In this document: positions 1 to 12,230 of the stretch, piece by piece
Layout of the letters: the number at the start of each line of letters is the position of its first letter
Numbering within the stretch: the stretch's first letter is position 1
Assembly: GCF_017312405.1 (NCBI RefSeq)
Contig: NZ_BLTG01000002.1
Coordinates: forward strand, 1-64,000
Source of the DNA: Mycobacterium sp. PO1
GTDB taxonomy: Bacteria > Actinomycetota > Actinomycetes > Mycobacteriales > Mycobacteriaceae
DNA: 64,000 bases
Reading direction: 5' to 3'
The notes under the pieces: model-generated
What the model saw: only the letters and a program-made list of their open reading frames with translations
The model's database searches: none
Told to the model about the DNA's origin: nothing
Program-made: the position numbers and the translations under genes

Positions 1-88
1 ACATCCCTTAGGAACTCAAGAATCGTTGAGCAGGTTCCGGGTGAGATTCGTGTGAGCATGGCCTGGCTCGGTCCCCGGCGAGGACCCC

Positions 89-106
89 GCCACCGAAACC
101 GGTGGC
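89..106 (-). terminator. Hairpin just after cobN stop
   Basis: An inverted repeat GCCACC/GGTGGC with a 6-nt loop lies directly downstream of the cobN stop codon. There is no U-tract, so it would be a weak or Rho-assisted terminator, or simply an RNA 3'-end stabiliser. The first 88 bases of the window show no supportable gene. Confidence 0.4.
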
Positions 107-3760
<3,654 letters not shown>

Positions 3761-3824
3761 GGTCACCCCCCATTCGTACCGCACACGCGCCGGCGGCGGC
3801 CGCGCAGACGTCCGCGCGGCAGGC

Positions 3825-3929
3825 TCAGCGGCGCGGATTCCAGCGGCTGTACCAGGTCTGCTGATACGGGTTTCCGATCAGCGCCGCGAGCAGAAGGATG
3901 ACCGCCGCGAACATGAGGAGTGCGAACAT
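3825..3929 (-). CDS. 34-aa single-pass membrane miniprotein
   Basis: A short frame reads MFALLMFAAVILLLAAL, then a polar tail rich in Q, W, Y and R (NPYQQTWYSRWNPRR), and stops. It has an ATG start and a purine-rich ribosome site (GAAGGGA) 6 nt upstream. About 17 hydrophobic residues would form one membrane helix with a positively charged C-terminus. It lies 64 bp upstream of cobN on the same strand, so the two may share a transcript. I do not recognise a family. The good ribosome site and clean hydrophobic/charged layout argue that it is real; its shortness argues for caution. Confidence 0.55.
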   Translation of the reverse strand: MFALLMFAAVILLLAALIGNPYQQTWYSRWNPRR

Positions 3930-4040
3930 CGCCGTTCCCTTCGTCGTTCCCGTTGTTCAACACGGGTTCAGTAAGCGGACCGTACCGCTGAGATCGGCGC
4001 GATTGACGCCTTTGTGCTGGACGGAGCAGCGCAGCCCCGA

Positions 4041-4056
4041 TGTGACCGAGATCACT
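4041..4056. promoter_or_regulatory. CRP-like operator
   Basis: TGTGA-CCGAGA-TCACT matches the mycobacterial CRP consensus TGTGANNNNNNTCACA at every defined position but the last. Its centre is about 33 bp upstream of the cobG start codon. If cobG is leaderless this overlaps the -35 region. Binding is inferred from the motif only. Confidence 0.55.
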
Positions 4057-4069
4057 GATCCGCGCTGGG

Positions 4070-4075
4070 TACCGT
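4070..4075 (+). promoter_or_regulatory. -10 box of cobG (leaderless type)
   Basis: TACCGT (TANNNT) ends 6 nt before the cobG ATG, the spacing expected if transcription starts at the A of the start codon. No Shine-Dalgarno is visible, which supports this reading. Confidence 0.5.
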
Positions 4076-4081
4076 GGTCAG

Positions 4082-5206
4082 ATGGTGCGGCAACGCGAGA
4101 ACGACGCCTGTCCCGGCGCACTCCAGACCCACTCGGCCGCCGACGGGCAGCTCGTCCGGATTCGGCTGCCCGGAGGGTTGATCGACGCCGCCCAGCTGGA
4201 GGCCGTCGCGCTCGCGGCGAAGGAGTTCGGAGCACCTGACCTGGAACTGACCTCGCGGGGCAACATCCAGATCCGCGCCGTCAGCGACGCCGCAGCCGTC
4301 GCCGACAGGCTGCGCGCGGCAGGGCTGTTGCCGTCAGCGCGGCACGAGCGGGTGCGCAACATCGTCGCGTCGCCACTGTCGGGCCGCCTCGGCGGTGTCG
4401 CCGACGTCCGCGCGGTGACGGCGGCGTTGGACGCCGCGGTGCTGCGTGACGACCGGATCGTCGACCTGCCCGGCCGTTTCCTGTTCAGCATCGACGACGG
4501 CCGCGGTGACGTCTCCGGGCTGAGCGCCGATGCGGGCGTGCACCTCGTCGACGAGCGGCGCGCGGCGCTTCTTCTCGCCGGTCGCGACACCGGTGTGCGC
4601 ATCGACACCGACGACGCGGTCGACACCCTGCTCGCCGTCGCCCACCGCTTCCTCGATGTGCGCGGAAAATGTTGGCGGGTCGCCGAACTCGCCGATCCGG
4701 AGGTCCTGCTCGACGGGTGTGCGCCGTCGAGCGCCGCCGGTGCCACGTGGCCGGTGACCACCCGGCCGCCGGTGGGCTGGCTCCCCCAGGCCGATGGCCG
4801 GACAACCCTGGGCGCGGCGGTTCCGCTCGGCGTGCTCGACGCCGAGGTGGCCCGCTACCTCGCTGCGGTCACCGCGCCGATGGTCGTCACACCCTGGCGT
4901 TCGGTGTTGTTGTTCGACCTCGACGAGGACACCGCCGACGTGGCCCTTCGCGTGCTCGCCCCGCTCGGCCTGGTGTTCGACGAGAACTCGCCGTGGCTGG
5001 CGGTCTCGGCATGCACAGGCAGCCCCGGGTGCGCGCACTCGGCCGCCGACGTGCGCGCCGACGCCGCCGCCGCACTGGCGGCATCCCCCGCGGCCGAGAC
5101 GCACCGGCACTTCGTCGGATGTGACCGTGCCTGCGGTAGCCCCGCTGAAGGTCAGGTGCTCGTCGCGACCGGAGACGGCTACCGGGTGCGGGATGCCCAC
5201 CCGTAG
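4082..5206 (+). CDS. cobG: Precorrin-3B synthase
   Basis: CobG converts precorrin-3A to precorrin-3B in the oxygen-dependent cobalamin pathway, using a 4Fe-4S cluster and oxygen. The 374-residue protein has the sulfite/nitrite-reductase-like fold signature: an N-terminal half-domain with SRGNIQIR near residues 57-64, and paired cluster cysteines in ACTGSPGC (CX5C) and GCDRACGS (CX3C) near the C-terminus. The start ATG lies right behind a -10 box. It is followed after 9 bp by cobH and is divergent from cobN. Length and motifs match mycobacterial CobG (Rv2064 type). Confidence 0.93.
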   Translation: MVRQRENDACPGALQTHSAADGQLVRIRLPGGLIDAAQLEAVALAAKEFGAPDLELTSRGNIQIRAVSDAAAVADRLRAAGLLPSARHERVRNIVASPLSGRLGGVADVRAVTAALDAAVLRDDRIVDLPGRFLFSIDDGRGDVSGLSADAGVHLVDERRAALLLAGRDTGVRIDTDDAVDTLLAVAHRFLDVRGKCWRVAELADPEVLLDGCAPSSAAGATWPVTTRPPVGWLPQADGRTTLGAAVPLGVLDAEVARYLAAVTAPMVVTPWRSVLLFDLDEDTADVALRVLAPLGLVFDENSPWLAVSACTGSPGCAHSAADVRADAAAALAASPAAETHRHFVGCDRACGSPAEGQVLVATGDGYRVRDAHP

Positions 5207-5215
5207 GGTGAGCGG

Positions 5216-5842
5216 GTGCTCGACTACATCCGTGACGCGGCCGAGATCTACCGGCAGTCGTTCGCGACGATCAGGGCCGAAGCCGATCTGGCCCGCTTCC
5301 CGGACGATGTCTCGCGGGTGGTCGTGCGGCTGATCCACACCTGCGGACAGGTCGACGTCGCCGACCATGTCGTGTTCACCCCGGACGTGGTGACCCGCAC
5401 CCATGCGGCCCTTGCCGCCGGCGCGCCGATCCTGTGCGATTCGTCGATGGTGGCGGCCGGGATCACCCGCTCGCGGCTGCCCGCCGACAACGAGGTGGTG
5501 TCGCTGGTGGCCGATTCGCGCGCACCCGAGATGGCCGCCCAGTTGGGCACCACCCGGTCGGCGGCCGCCGTCGACCTGTGGGCCGACCGGATGGGTGACG
5601 CCGTGGTGGCCATCGGCAATGCGCCGACCGCACTGTTCCGCCTGCTCGAACTCCTCGACGACGGCGCGCCGGTTCCGGCGGCGGTGTTGGGTGGCCCGGT
5701 CGGGTTCGTCGGCTCTGCGCAGTCCAAGCAGGAACTGATCGACAACCCCCGCGGACTGTCGTACCTGATGGTCACGGGCCGGCGCGGCGGCAGCGCGATG
5801 GCGGCCGCGGCGGTCAACGCGATCGCCACCGACGTCGAATGA
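5216..5842 (+). CDS. cobH: Precorrin-8X methylmutase
   Basis: CobH moves the C-11 methyl group of precorrin-8X to C-12, giving hydrogenobyrinate. The 208-residue length is typical. It begins [13 protein letters not shown] and contains the conserved [10 protein letters not shown] segment with the catalytic His, DSSMVAAGI, and IGNAPTALF (substrate loop). It uses a GTG start 9 bp after cobG, so the two are likely one transcript. In M. tuberculosis the next gene is cobI(J); here it is a TetR gene, so the cob operon ends with cobH. Confidence 0.95.
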   Translation: MLDYIRDAAEIYRQSFATIRAEADLARFPDDVSRVVVRLIHTCGQVDVADHVVFTPDVVTRTHAALAAGAPILCDSSMVAAGITRSRLPADNEVVSLVADSRAPEMAAQLGTTRSAAAVDLWADRMGDAVVAIGNAPTALFRLLELLDDGAPVPAAVLGGPVGFVGSAQSKQELIDNPRGLSYLMVTGRRGGSAMAAAAVNAIATDVE

Positions 5843-5881
5843 CCCCGCGCCGCCAACCGCACTGACAGACGTCGTCCATCG

Positions 5882-5911
5882 TTGACACTCGTCAGAACTC
5901 CGCGTTACTGT
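5882..5911 (+). promoter_or_regulatory. Promoter of the TetR/phosphotransferase pair
   Basis: A perfect -35 TTGACA (5882-5887), an 18-bp spacer and TACTGT (5906-5911) make a strong SigA-type promoter. A GGAAGG ribosome site sits 6 nt before the GTG at 5946. This marks a transcription unit separate from cobGH. Confidence 0.6.
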
Positions 5912-5945
5912 CGCGCGTCACGGGCTCTCGAACGGAAGGCGCTGC

Positions 5946-6596
5946 GTGCAGCGAGGACTACCGGTCCGGTCGGCGACCGACCGCCGCCAGCCGCAGAAGA
6001 GCGACCTGCGCCGCAACGCCATCCTGGAATCACTCGACCATCACCTGCGTGAAGAGGGATTCGACGGCATCAACATCGCCGACGTCACGCGTCGCGCAGG
6101 GGTGACCCGCTCGGCGTTCTACTTCTACTTCGAGAACAAGGCGGCCGCCGTCGCCGCGCTGCTGGAACCCATGTACGACGACGGGTTCCTGGCCAGCAGC
6201 ATCCTGACCGCCACCACCCGCCCGCCCAGAGAGCGGATCCGAGCCATGCTCGACGCGCTGCTCGACACCGTCGACCAACATCGTTACCTGCTCGAGGCGA
6301 TGCTCGAGGCCCGCGCGACCAACCCGGCGATCCGCCGCGTCTGGGACGACGCCCGTGACTCGTTCATCCCCGAACTGTCCGCGATGATCGCCGCCGAGCG
6401 GGCCGAGGGGCGCGCTGCGGACGGTCCGCCGACCGATGTGCTGGCCGTGCTGCTGCTGGAATTCAACGACCGCCTGCTCGAGCGCTACACCATCGGCGGG
6501 CGGCTGACCCGGGACCAGCTCGTCGACGGTGCGGAAGCGCTCTGGCTGGGCACCCTCTACGGCCACGTCATCGGACAGCGAAAGGCGCCATCATGA
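5946..6596 (+). CDS. TetR-family transcriptional regulator
   Basis: DNA-binding repressor of 216 residues. The N-terminal helix-turn-helix spans about residues 25-65, with INIADVTRRAGVTRSAFYFYF, the EthR-like variant of the family where FYFYF replaces the usual LYYHF. The C-terminal ligand domain is diverse and gives no ligand clue. Its stop overlaps the start of the downstream kinase-like gene by 4 bp (ATGA), so it is translationally coupled and probably regulates that operon. The ligand and target are unknown. Confidence 0.88.
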   Translation: MQRGLPVRSATDRRQPQKSDLRRNAILESLDHHLREEGFDGINIADVTRRAGVTRSAFYFYFENKAAAVAALLEPMYDDGFLASSILTATTRPPRERIRAMLDALLDTVDQHRYLLEAMLEARATNPAIRRVWDDARDSFIPELSAMIAAERAEGRAADGPPTDVLAVLLLEFNDRLLERYTIGGRLTRDQLVDGAEALWLGTLYGHVIGQRKAPS

Positions 6597-7657
6597 CGAT
6601 CCCCCGCAAACCCGAAGACCTCACGGCCGACTGGCTGGGCGGGGTGCTGGGCACCTCCGTGACGAGCGTGGAGGTGACCGCCATCGGCACCGGACAGACG
6701 GGCGCGACCTACCGCGTCGCGGCGACCTATGCCGGCGACCCCGGCGACGCGCCGGCCACGTTCGCGGTCAAGCTGCCCGCCCAGGACGACGCCGTACGTG
6801 AACGCGTGGCACTGGGCTACCTCTCCGAGGTCGAGTTCTACTCGACCGTCACCACCCAGGTGGCCGTTCCGGTGCCCGGCTGCTTCCACAGCGAGATCTC
6901 CTCCGACGGAGCAGATTTCGTGCTGCTGATGGCCGACATGGCCCCGGCGGTGCAAGGAGACCAGATCGCCGGGTGTACGACCGATGAGGCCGCGCTCGCC
7001 GTGGAGGCGCTGGCCGGACTGCACGGACCGAGTTGGGGTGATCGGCGCTGGTTCGATCTGCCGTCGATCGTGATGCCCAAACCGGGCGATGCCGAGGCGG
7101 CCAAGGGCCTCGGTGATGTGGCGGTGATGGCCGCCGACATCACCCTGGACAAACTGGGCGGCAGGGTCAGCGACGACGACCGCCTCGCGTTGACCACCGC
7201 GATGGGACTGGTGACCCCGTGGCTGATGGCAGAACCGGAGCGCTTCTCGCTGATGCACGGCGACTACCGCTTGGACAACCTGCTGTTCGACCCACAACGC
7301 ACCCGCGTCACCGTCGTGGACTGGCAGACCATCGGATTGGGCCTGCCCGCCCGCGATCTGGCCTACTTCGCCGCCACCAGCCTGCCACCAGACGACCGCG
7401 CCGGACTGGAACGAGACCTCGTCGAGCGTTATCACCGCGCACTGGTCGGCTACGGGGTGCCCGACTACGATCTGCAGACCTGTTGGCAGGACTATCGTCT
7501 CGGCGTGCTGCAGGCGCCGCTGTTGACCACGCTGGGCTATGCGTTCGCGGCGTCGACCGAACGCGGCGACGAGATGATCCTGACGATGCTGCACCGGGGC
7601 TGCCGGGCGATCCGCGAACTCGACGCGATCGAACTCGTCAGGTCGTATCGGGCTTGA
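6593..7657 (+). CDS. Phosphotransferase-family protein (APH-like fold)
   Basis: A 354-residue protein of the aminoglycoside-phosphotransferase/choline-kinase superfamily. It has the catalytic loop MHGDYRLDNLLF near residue 222 and the metal-binding VVDWQTIGLG near residue 242, both intact, so kinase activity is plausible. In mycobacteria such proteins are numerous and mostly uncharacterised, and the substrate cannot be read from sequence. It is co-transcribed with the preceding TetR gene through a 4-bp overlap. It converges on cobL and overlaps its 3' end by 20 bp. It occupies the place where cobI/K/M would be expected. Confidence 0.82.
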   Translation: MTIPRKPEDLTADWLGGVLGTSVTSVEVTAIGTGQTGATYRVAATYAGDPGDAPATFAVKLPAQDDAVRERVALGYLSEVEFYSTVTTQVAVPVPGCFHSEISSDGADFVLLMADMAPAVQGDQIAGCTTDEAALAVEALAGLHGPSWGDRRWFDLPSIVMPKPGDAEAAKGLGDVAVMAADITLDKLGGRVSDDDRLALTTAMGLVTPWLMAEPERFSLMHGDYRLDNLLFDPQRTRVTVVDWQTIGLGLPARDLAYFAATSLPPDDRAGLERDLVERYHRALVGYGVPDYDLQTCWQDYRLGVLQAPLLTTLGYAFAASTERGDEMILTMLHRGCRAIRELDAIELVRSYRA

Positions 7658-8825
7658 CCGCCGCCCACTGCGTCACCGGCATGGCCGGCCGCCACCCGGT
7701 GAACGACCCCACCGGTTCCCCGCGGTAGTGCTGGTAGCGGCGCAGCTCGCCGCCCAGCCGCGAATACTGTTGCACCAGAACCGCTTCTGATTCAGCGGTG
7801 ACGGCATTGGCGACGAGTCGGCCCCCCGGCCCCAACCGATCCCAGCAGGCGTCGATGAGACCGGGCAGGCTCACGCCGCCGCCGACGAAGACCGCGTCCG
7901 GCGACCGATGGGACTCGAAGGCCTCGGGGGCGGCGGACGTCGCCTCGACAGCAACCCCGAATGCCGTGGCGTTGCGGGCGATCCGGGTGCGACGCGCCTC
8001 GTCACGTTCGAATGCCAGAGCCCGGCAACCCGGTCCGGCCAGACACCACTCGACCGACACGCTGCCCGACCCCGCCCCGACGTCCCACAACAGCTCACCG
8101 GGCCGGGGTGCCAGCGCAGCGAGGGTCGTGGCCCGCATCATCTGCTTGGTGATCTGGCCGTCGTGGGCGAACGCGTCGTCGGGCAGAGCCGCGAACCGGC
8201 GCGCGTCGGGCAGGTAGCGCACCGCCATCACGTTGAGGTCGTCGACGCCACCGGGCGGCCGGGCCGCCCACTCGCGCGCGGTGGACGAGCGACGCAGTTC
8301 CTTTGGTCCGCCGAGCTGTTCGAGAACGGTCAACTCGGAATCGCCCCGCCCGGTGTCGGCGAGCAGCCGTGCCAACTCGGCCGGTGTCGACGCGTCGCGC
8401 GACAACACGACCGCCCGCCCGCCGCGGCGCACCGCGGTATGGGTGGGCGCGGTCACCAGACTGATGATCTCGGTGTCCTGCACCGGCCAGCCGACCCGCG
8501 AACAGGCGAGCGTGACCGACGAAACATGCGGCAGCACCATGACCCGGTCCGGACCGTACAGGCGGATCAGCGATCCTCCGACCCCGTGCATCAGCGGATC
8601 GCCGCTGGCAACCACGTGGACGTCGCCGTCGGCGTCGTCGAGCAGAGTGCGCAGCGCGGGCAGCATCGGCGACGGCCACGGACGTCGCGGCGCCGAGACG
8701 GTGTCGTCGAGCAACTCGAGTTGGCGGGGCGACCCGTGCACAACGGTGGCGCGGGCCAACTCGGCGCGCGCGGCCGGCGCCAGCCCGGCCATGCCGTCGG
8801 CGCCGATCCCGACGACGACGATCAT
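7638..8825 (-). CDS. cobL: Precorrin-6Y C5,15-methyltransferase (decarboxylating)
   Basis: CobL methylates precorrin-6Y at C-5 and C-15 and decarboxylates the C-12 acetate. The 395-residue protein is a fusion of a CbiE-like methylase (residues 1-200, [14 protein letters not shown] and VVASGDPLMHGVG) and a CbiT-like methylase (about 200-395, LLWDVGAGSGSVSVEW, the SAM-binding loop). I chose the ATG at 8825 because it overlaps the stop of the upstream SDR gene by 4 bp (ATGA) and starts exactly at the conserved [11 protein letters not shown]; longer frames add unconserved residues. The gene is therefore coupled to the SDR. Confidence 0.95.
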   Translation of the reverse strand: MIVVVGIGADGMAGLAPAARAELARATVVHGSPRQLELLDDTVSAPRRPWPSPMLPALRTLLDDADGDVHVVASGDPLMHGVGGSLIRLYGPDRVMVLPHVSSVTLACSRVGWPVQDTEIISLVTAPTHTAVRRGGRAVVLSRDASTPAELARLLADTGRGDSELTVLEQLGGPKELRRSSTAREWAARPPGGVDDLNVMAVRYLPDARRFAALPDDAFAHDGQITKQMMRATTLAALAPRPGELLWDVGAGSGSVSVEWCLAGPGCRALAFERDEARRTRIARNATAFGVAVEATSAAPEAFESHRSPDAVFVGGGVSLPGLIDACWDRLGPGGRLVANAVTAESEAVLVQQYSRLGGELRRYQHYRGEPVGSFTGWRPAMPVTQWAAVKPDTT

Positions 8826-9589
8826 CGTCTCAACCTGCGCCACATCGACCTCGGCATCATCCGGAACCCCAGCGCCAACACCGCCAGCGAGTGGGGCACC
8901 CACACCGTCGAGCGTCGTTTCTGCAGTGCCGACACCGTGGCCTCGGCCACCTGCGCCGGGGTGCTCGACAACGGCGCCGGCGCCATCCCCTGCGTCATCC
9001 GGCCCACGACGAAACCGGGCCGCACGAGCAGAAGCCGGACCCCGCTGCCGTGCAGCGCGTCCGACAGGCCGCTGCAGAAACCGTCCAGGCCCGCTTTGGC
9101 CGAACCGTAGACGTAGTTGGCCCGGCGTACCCGCACTCCCGCGATCGACGAGAACGCCACGATCTGCCCGGCGCGTGCAGCACGCATGGCATCGACCAGC
9201 ACGGTCAGCAGGCTGACCTGCGCCACGTAGTCGGTGTGGGCGATCGCTGCCGCATGGGCCGCGTCCTTCTCGGCGAGGGCTTGATCACCGAGGATCCCGA
9301 ACGCGACAACCGCGGTGGTGATCGGCCCGTGCTCGGCGACGATGCTGTCGACCACACCGGGATGGGCGCTGAGGTCGTCGGCGTCGAAGGCCACCACATG
9401 CACCGCCGCGGCGCCGGCCTGCTCGACGATGCCACGCTCGGCCGCGAGATCCTCGGGGCGGCGCGCAGCCAGCACCACGGTCGCACCGGACGCGAGCCGC
9501 CGGGCGACCTCGATGCCGATCTCGCTGCGTCCACCGAAAATCACGACCACCTCGCGTCGGGCGCTCGACTCGTCCGCCGTGTCTGTCAT
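8822..9589 (-). CDS. SDR-family oxidoreductase
   Basis: A 255-residue short-chain dehydrogenase/reductase. It has an N-terminal dinucleotide motif ([18 protein letters not shown], residues 14-31), a catalytic Ser in IVAFSSIAG and the YxxxK pair in [13 protein letters not shown]. It is collinear with Rv2073c, which sits at the same place between cobL and the F420-type reductase gene. The substrate is unknown. The start at 9589 gives a 34-bp divergent spacer to the next gene. The stop is coupled to cobL, but that need not mean a role in cobalamin synthesis. Confidence 0.86.
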   Translation of the reverse strand: MTDTADESSARREVVVIFGGRSEIGIEVARRLASGATVVLAARRPEDLAAERGIVEQAGAAAVHVVAFDADDLSAHPGVVDSIVAEHGPITTAVVAFGILGDQALAEKDAAHAAAIAHTDYVAQVSLLTVLVDAMRAARAGQIVAFSSIAGVRVRRANYVYGSAKAGLDGFCSGLSDALHGSGVRLLLVRPGFVVGRMTQGMAPAPLSSTPAQVAEATVSALQKRRSTVWVPHSLAVLALGFRMMPRSMWRRLRR

Positions 9590-9610
9590 GGCAGCGATTA
9601 TCACCTGCGC

Positions 9611-9616
9611 TAGCGT
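9611..9616 (+). promoter_or_regulatory. -10 box of the F420-type reductase gene (leaderless)
   Basis: TAGCGT (TANNNT) followed by 7 nt and then the ATG at 9624. There is no ribosome site between them, so a leaderless mRNA is likely. Confidence 0.5.
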
Positions 9617-9623
9617 GGACCCG

Positions 9624-10037
9624 ATGGCGAAGGCAACGACACGGCTCACCAACGACGCGCTCGCATTCCTCACCGAGCGGCATCTGGCGATGCTGACCAC
9701 CTTGCGGTCGGACCAGTCGCCGCACGTGGTCGCGGTCGGCTTCACCTTCGATCCCAAGACCCACATCGCGCGTGTCATCACCACCGGCGGCTCGCAGAAG
9801 GCTGTCAACGCCGACCAGCGCGGGGTGGCCGTCCTCAGCCAGGTCGACGGCGCGCGCTGGCTCTCCCTGGAGGGCAAGGCGACGGTGAACCCCGACATCG
9901 ACGCCGTCCGCGATGCCGAGTTGCGCTACGCGCAGCGCTACCGCACGCCGCGACCCAACCCCAAGCGGGTGGTGATCGAGGTGCGGGTCGAGCGGGTGCT
10001 GGGTTCGTCGAGCCTGCTCGACCGCGGTGAGGACTGA
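9624..10037 (+). CDS. F420-dependent biliverdin reductase-like PPOX protein
   Basis: A 137-residue split-beta-barrel flavin/deazaflavin protein. It has the pattern of the F420-binding FDOR-B group: [21 protein letters not shown], then VGFTFDP, and ANADQRG-like [15 protein letters not shown]. The length is the same as Rv2074, the F420H2-dependent biliverdin reductase of M. tuberculosis, and the gene has the same neighbours (divergent SDR, then cobL). I infer an F420H2-dependent reductase; biliverdin as substrate comes from the homologue, not from this sequence. Confidence 0.85.
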   Translation: MAKATTRLTNDALAFLTERHLAMLTTLRSDQSPHVVAVGFTFDPKTHIARVITTGGSQKAVNADQRGVAVLSQVDGARWLSLEGKATVNPDIDAVRDAELRYAQRYRTPRPNPKRVVIEVRVERVLGSSSLLDRGED

Positions 10038-10044
10038 GCCGCGC

Positions 10045-11220
10045 TCAGGAAGCCGGCACGACCACCAGGTCGTGCGGCCGGTTGTTCACCGACTCTGCTC
10101 CGTCGGCGGTGACGATGACGATGTCCTCGATGCGTGCGCCCCACTCGCCCGGAAAGTAGATTCCCGGCTCCACCGAGAACGCCATGCCCTCCTGTAGTTC
10201 CAGTCGGTTGCCGGCCACGATGTAGGGCTCCTCGTGGACCGACAGGCCGATGCCGTGCCCGGTGCGGTGGACGAACGCCTCCGCGAGCCCCTCGGCGGCC
10301 AGGACATCGCGCGCGGCGGCGTCGATCTGCTCGGCGGTCACACCGGGCCGCACCGCCTCGACCGCGGCGCGCTGCGCCCGCTGCAGCACCGCGTAGCGGC
10401 GGGCGATGTCGGGGTCCGGTTCGCCGATGCTGTAGGTGCGGGTCGAGTCGGAGTTGTAGCCCGGCTCGTAGGGACCGCCGATGTCGACGACCACGATGTC
10501 ACCGGAGCGCAATTCGCGGTCCGAGCACTCGTGGTGCGGGTCGGCGCCGTGTGGCCCGGATCCGACGATGATGAAGGCGACCTCTGAATGCCCTTCGGCG
10601 ACAATGGCTTCAGCGATGTCCGCGGCGACGTCGGCTTCGGTGCGCCCAGGCACCAGGAACTGCGGCACCCGGGCATGGACACGGTCGATCGCCTCACCGG
10701 CCTTGCGCAGCGCCTCGACCTCGGCGGCGTCCTTGATCATCCGCAGCGTGCGCAGCACATCGGTGGCCAGCACGGGGACCACGCCGAGCGTGTCGGCCAT
10801 CGGCAGCAGATGCAGCGCGGGCATCGAGTCGGTGACCGCGACCGCGAGCGGCGCAGACTCCCCAGCGACCGCGAGCGGCGCAGACTCCCCAGCGAGAGTG
10901 TTTTCACCCAGCGCCGCCGCCACCAACGCATAGGGGTCGTCGCCGTCGACCCAGTCGCGCAGCGCGATTCCCAGCTCACCGACCGCCGACTCCTTCATCG
11001 CGGCAAGCTCCAACCGGGGAACGATCATCGTCGGATCGCCGGCCGCCGGCACGACGAGGGCAGTGAGCCGCTCGAACGTCTGGGCCCGTGAGCCGACCAG
11101 ATAGCGCAGGTCGTAACCGGGGGTGATGACCAGGCCGGCCAAGCCTGCCTCGGCGGTCGCGCGGGCCGCGGCGGCCAGCCGTTGTGCGTACACGTCGCTG
11201 CTGAAGCGGCTCGTCGTCAT
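10045..11220 (-). CDS. pepE: M24-family Xaa-Pro dipeptidase/aminopeptidase
   Basis: A cytoplasmic metallopeptidase that removes residues next to proline. The C-terminal pita-bread domain shows the dimetal ligands: Asp in VVDIGGPY and NSDSTRTY, His in [15 protein letters not shown], and Glu in [10 protein letters not shown] and ARIEDIVI. It is the homologue of Rv2089c (PepE) and has 391 residues. Start ATG 11220 is preceded at 7 nt by a -10 box. In the N-terminal domain it carries an exact 27-bp in-frame duplication that repeats nine residues (GESAPLAVA), probably on a surface loop. It is divergent from the exonuclease gene. Confidence 0.9.
   Translation of the reverse strand: MTTSRFSSDVYAQRLAAAARATAEAGLAGLVITPGYDLRYLVGSRAQTFERLTALVVPAAGDPTMIVPRLELAAMKESAVGELGIALRDWVDGDDPYALVAAALGENTLAGESAPLAVAGESAPLAVAVTDSMPALHLLPMADTLGVVPVLATDVLRTLRMIKDAAEVEALRKAGEAIDRVHARVPQFLVPGRTEADVAADIAEAIVAEGHSEVAFIIVGSGPHGADPHHECSDRELRSGDIVVVDIGGPYEPGYNSDSTRTYSIGEPDPDIARRYAVLQRAQRAAVEAVRPGVTAEQIDAAARDVLAAEGLAEAFVHRTGHGIGLSVHEEPYIVAGNRLELQEGMAFSVEPGIYFPGEWGARIEDIVIVTADGAESVNNRPHDLVVVPAS
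10838..10891. repeat. 27-bp tandem duplication inside pepE
   Basis: Two identical adjacent 27-bp units (10838-10864 and 10865-10891). The unit length is a multiple of three, so the reading frame survives and nine residues are simply doubled. It looks like a recent replication-slippage event. Confidence 0.9.
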
Positions 11221-11227
11221 GCCTTCC

Positions 11228-11233
11228 AGGTTA
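11228..11233 (-). promoter_or_regulatory. -10 box of pepE (leaderless)
   Basis: On the minus strand TAACCT (TANNNT) is followed by 7 nt and the ATG at 11220. This supports both the start chosen and a leaderless transcript. Confidence 0.5.
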
Positions 11234-11260
11234 CGTTTCCCCCTACGGCAGGATGACACC

Positions 11261-12226
11261 ATGACTTCGACCACCGGTCCCCTGCTGCTGCTCGACGGTG
11301 CCAGCATGTGGTTCCGCTCGTACTTCGGTGTGCCGTCCTCGATCACCGCTCCCGACGGCAGGCCCGTCAACGCGCTGCGCGGCTTCCTCGACGCCGTCGC
11401 GACGCTGATCACCCGCGAACGCCCGCACCGGTTGGTCGTGTGCCGTGACGACGACTGGCGGCCGCAGTGGCGAGTGGAGAAGATCCCGTCCTACAAGGCG
11501 CACCGCGTGGCACAGGAGAGCACCGGCGAGGAACCCGATGCCGAGGAAGTGCCCGACGAGCTGACCCCGCAGGTCGACATGATCTTCGAGATTCTGGACG
11601 CATTCGGCATCGCCACCGCCGGCGCCGCGCACTGCGAGGCCGACGACGTGCTGGGCACCCTGGCCGAACGGGAGCGGCGCGACCCCGTGGTGGTCGTCAG
11701 CGGCGACCGCGACCTGTTGCAGCTGGTGCGCGACGAGCCGGTGCCGGTACGGGTGCTCTACCTGGGACGCGGCCTGGCCAAGGCGATCACCTACGGTCCC
11801 CGGGAGGTCGCCGAAACCTACGGGGTGCCGGTCGACCGCGCCGGGCCCGCCTACGCCGAGCTGGCACTGCTGCGCGGCGATCCGTCCGACGGGCTGCCGG
11901 GCGTGGCGGGCATCGGCGAGAAGACCGCCGCGACCCTGCTGACGCAGCATGGTTCACTCGACGCGATCATGGCCGCGGCGGCCGATCCGAAATCGTCGCT
12001 GTCGAAGGCGCACCGCTCCAAGCTGCTGAGCTCGGTCGACTACATCGAGAACGCCACTCCCGTGGTGCGGGTCGCGACCGACGCGAAAGTGACGTTCTCC
12101 ACCGACTCCGACGCATTGCCCCTGGCCGCTCGCCGACCCACCGACGTCGCCGAACTCGCCGAACGCTTCGGCGTGTCGTCGTCGATCGGACGGCTGCAGA
12201 GCGCGCTGGACGCGCTACCGGGGTGA
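11261..12226 (+). CDS. 5'-3' exonuclease (Pol I N-terminal-like)
   Basis: A stand-alone FEN/5' nuclease of 321 residues, homologue of Rv2090. The N-terminus [18 protein letters not shown] carries the first metal-binding Asp. [11 protein letters not shown] and [12 protein letters not shown] supply the acidic cluster. [22 protein letters not shown] is the helix-3-turn-helix that grips DNA. It probably helps remove RNA primers or flaps beside Pol I. ATG 11261 is chosen over upstream frame extension because the conserved fold begins there and an AGGA lies 8 nt upstream. Confidence 0.92.
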   Translation: MTSTTGPLLLLDGASMWFRSYFGVPSSITAPDGRPVNALRGFLDAVATLITRERPHRLVVCRDDDWRPQWRVEKIPSYKAHRVAQESTGEEPDAEEVPDELTPQVDMIFEILDAFGIATAGAAHCEADDVLGTLAERERRDPVVVVSGDRDLLQLVRDEPVPVRVLYLGRGLAKAITYGPREVAETYGVPVDRAGPAYAELALLRGDPSDGLPGVAGIGEKTAATLLTQHGSLDAIMAAAADPKSSLSKAHRSKLLSSVDYIENATPVVRVATDAKVTFSTDSDALPLAARRPTDVAELAERFGVSSSIGRLQSALDALPG

Positions 12227-12230
12227 CCCG

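Larger units (their letters stand above)
3930..4081. other. Divergent cobN/cobG control region
   Basis: This spacer separates leftward cobN (with the miniprotein) from rightward cobG. It contains a CRP-like palindrome (4041-4056), a -10 box abutting the cobG start, and a short inverted repeat AGCGG/CCGCT at 3974-3989. I looked for a cobalamin riboswitch B12-box-like core and did not see one. Confidence 0.5.

Noticed and set aside
3930..4081. Cobalamin riboswitch between cobN and cobG
   Set aside because: I looked for the conserved B12-box core and the multi-stem arrangement on both strands and found neither. A covariance-model scan would be decisive.
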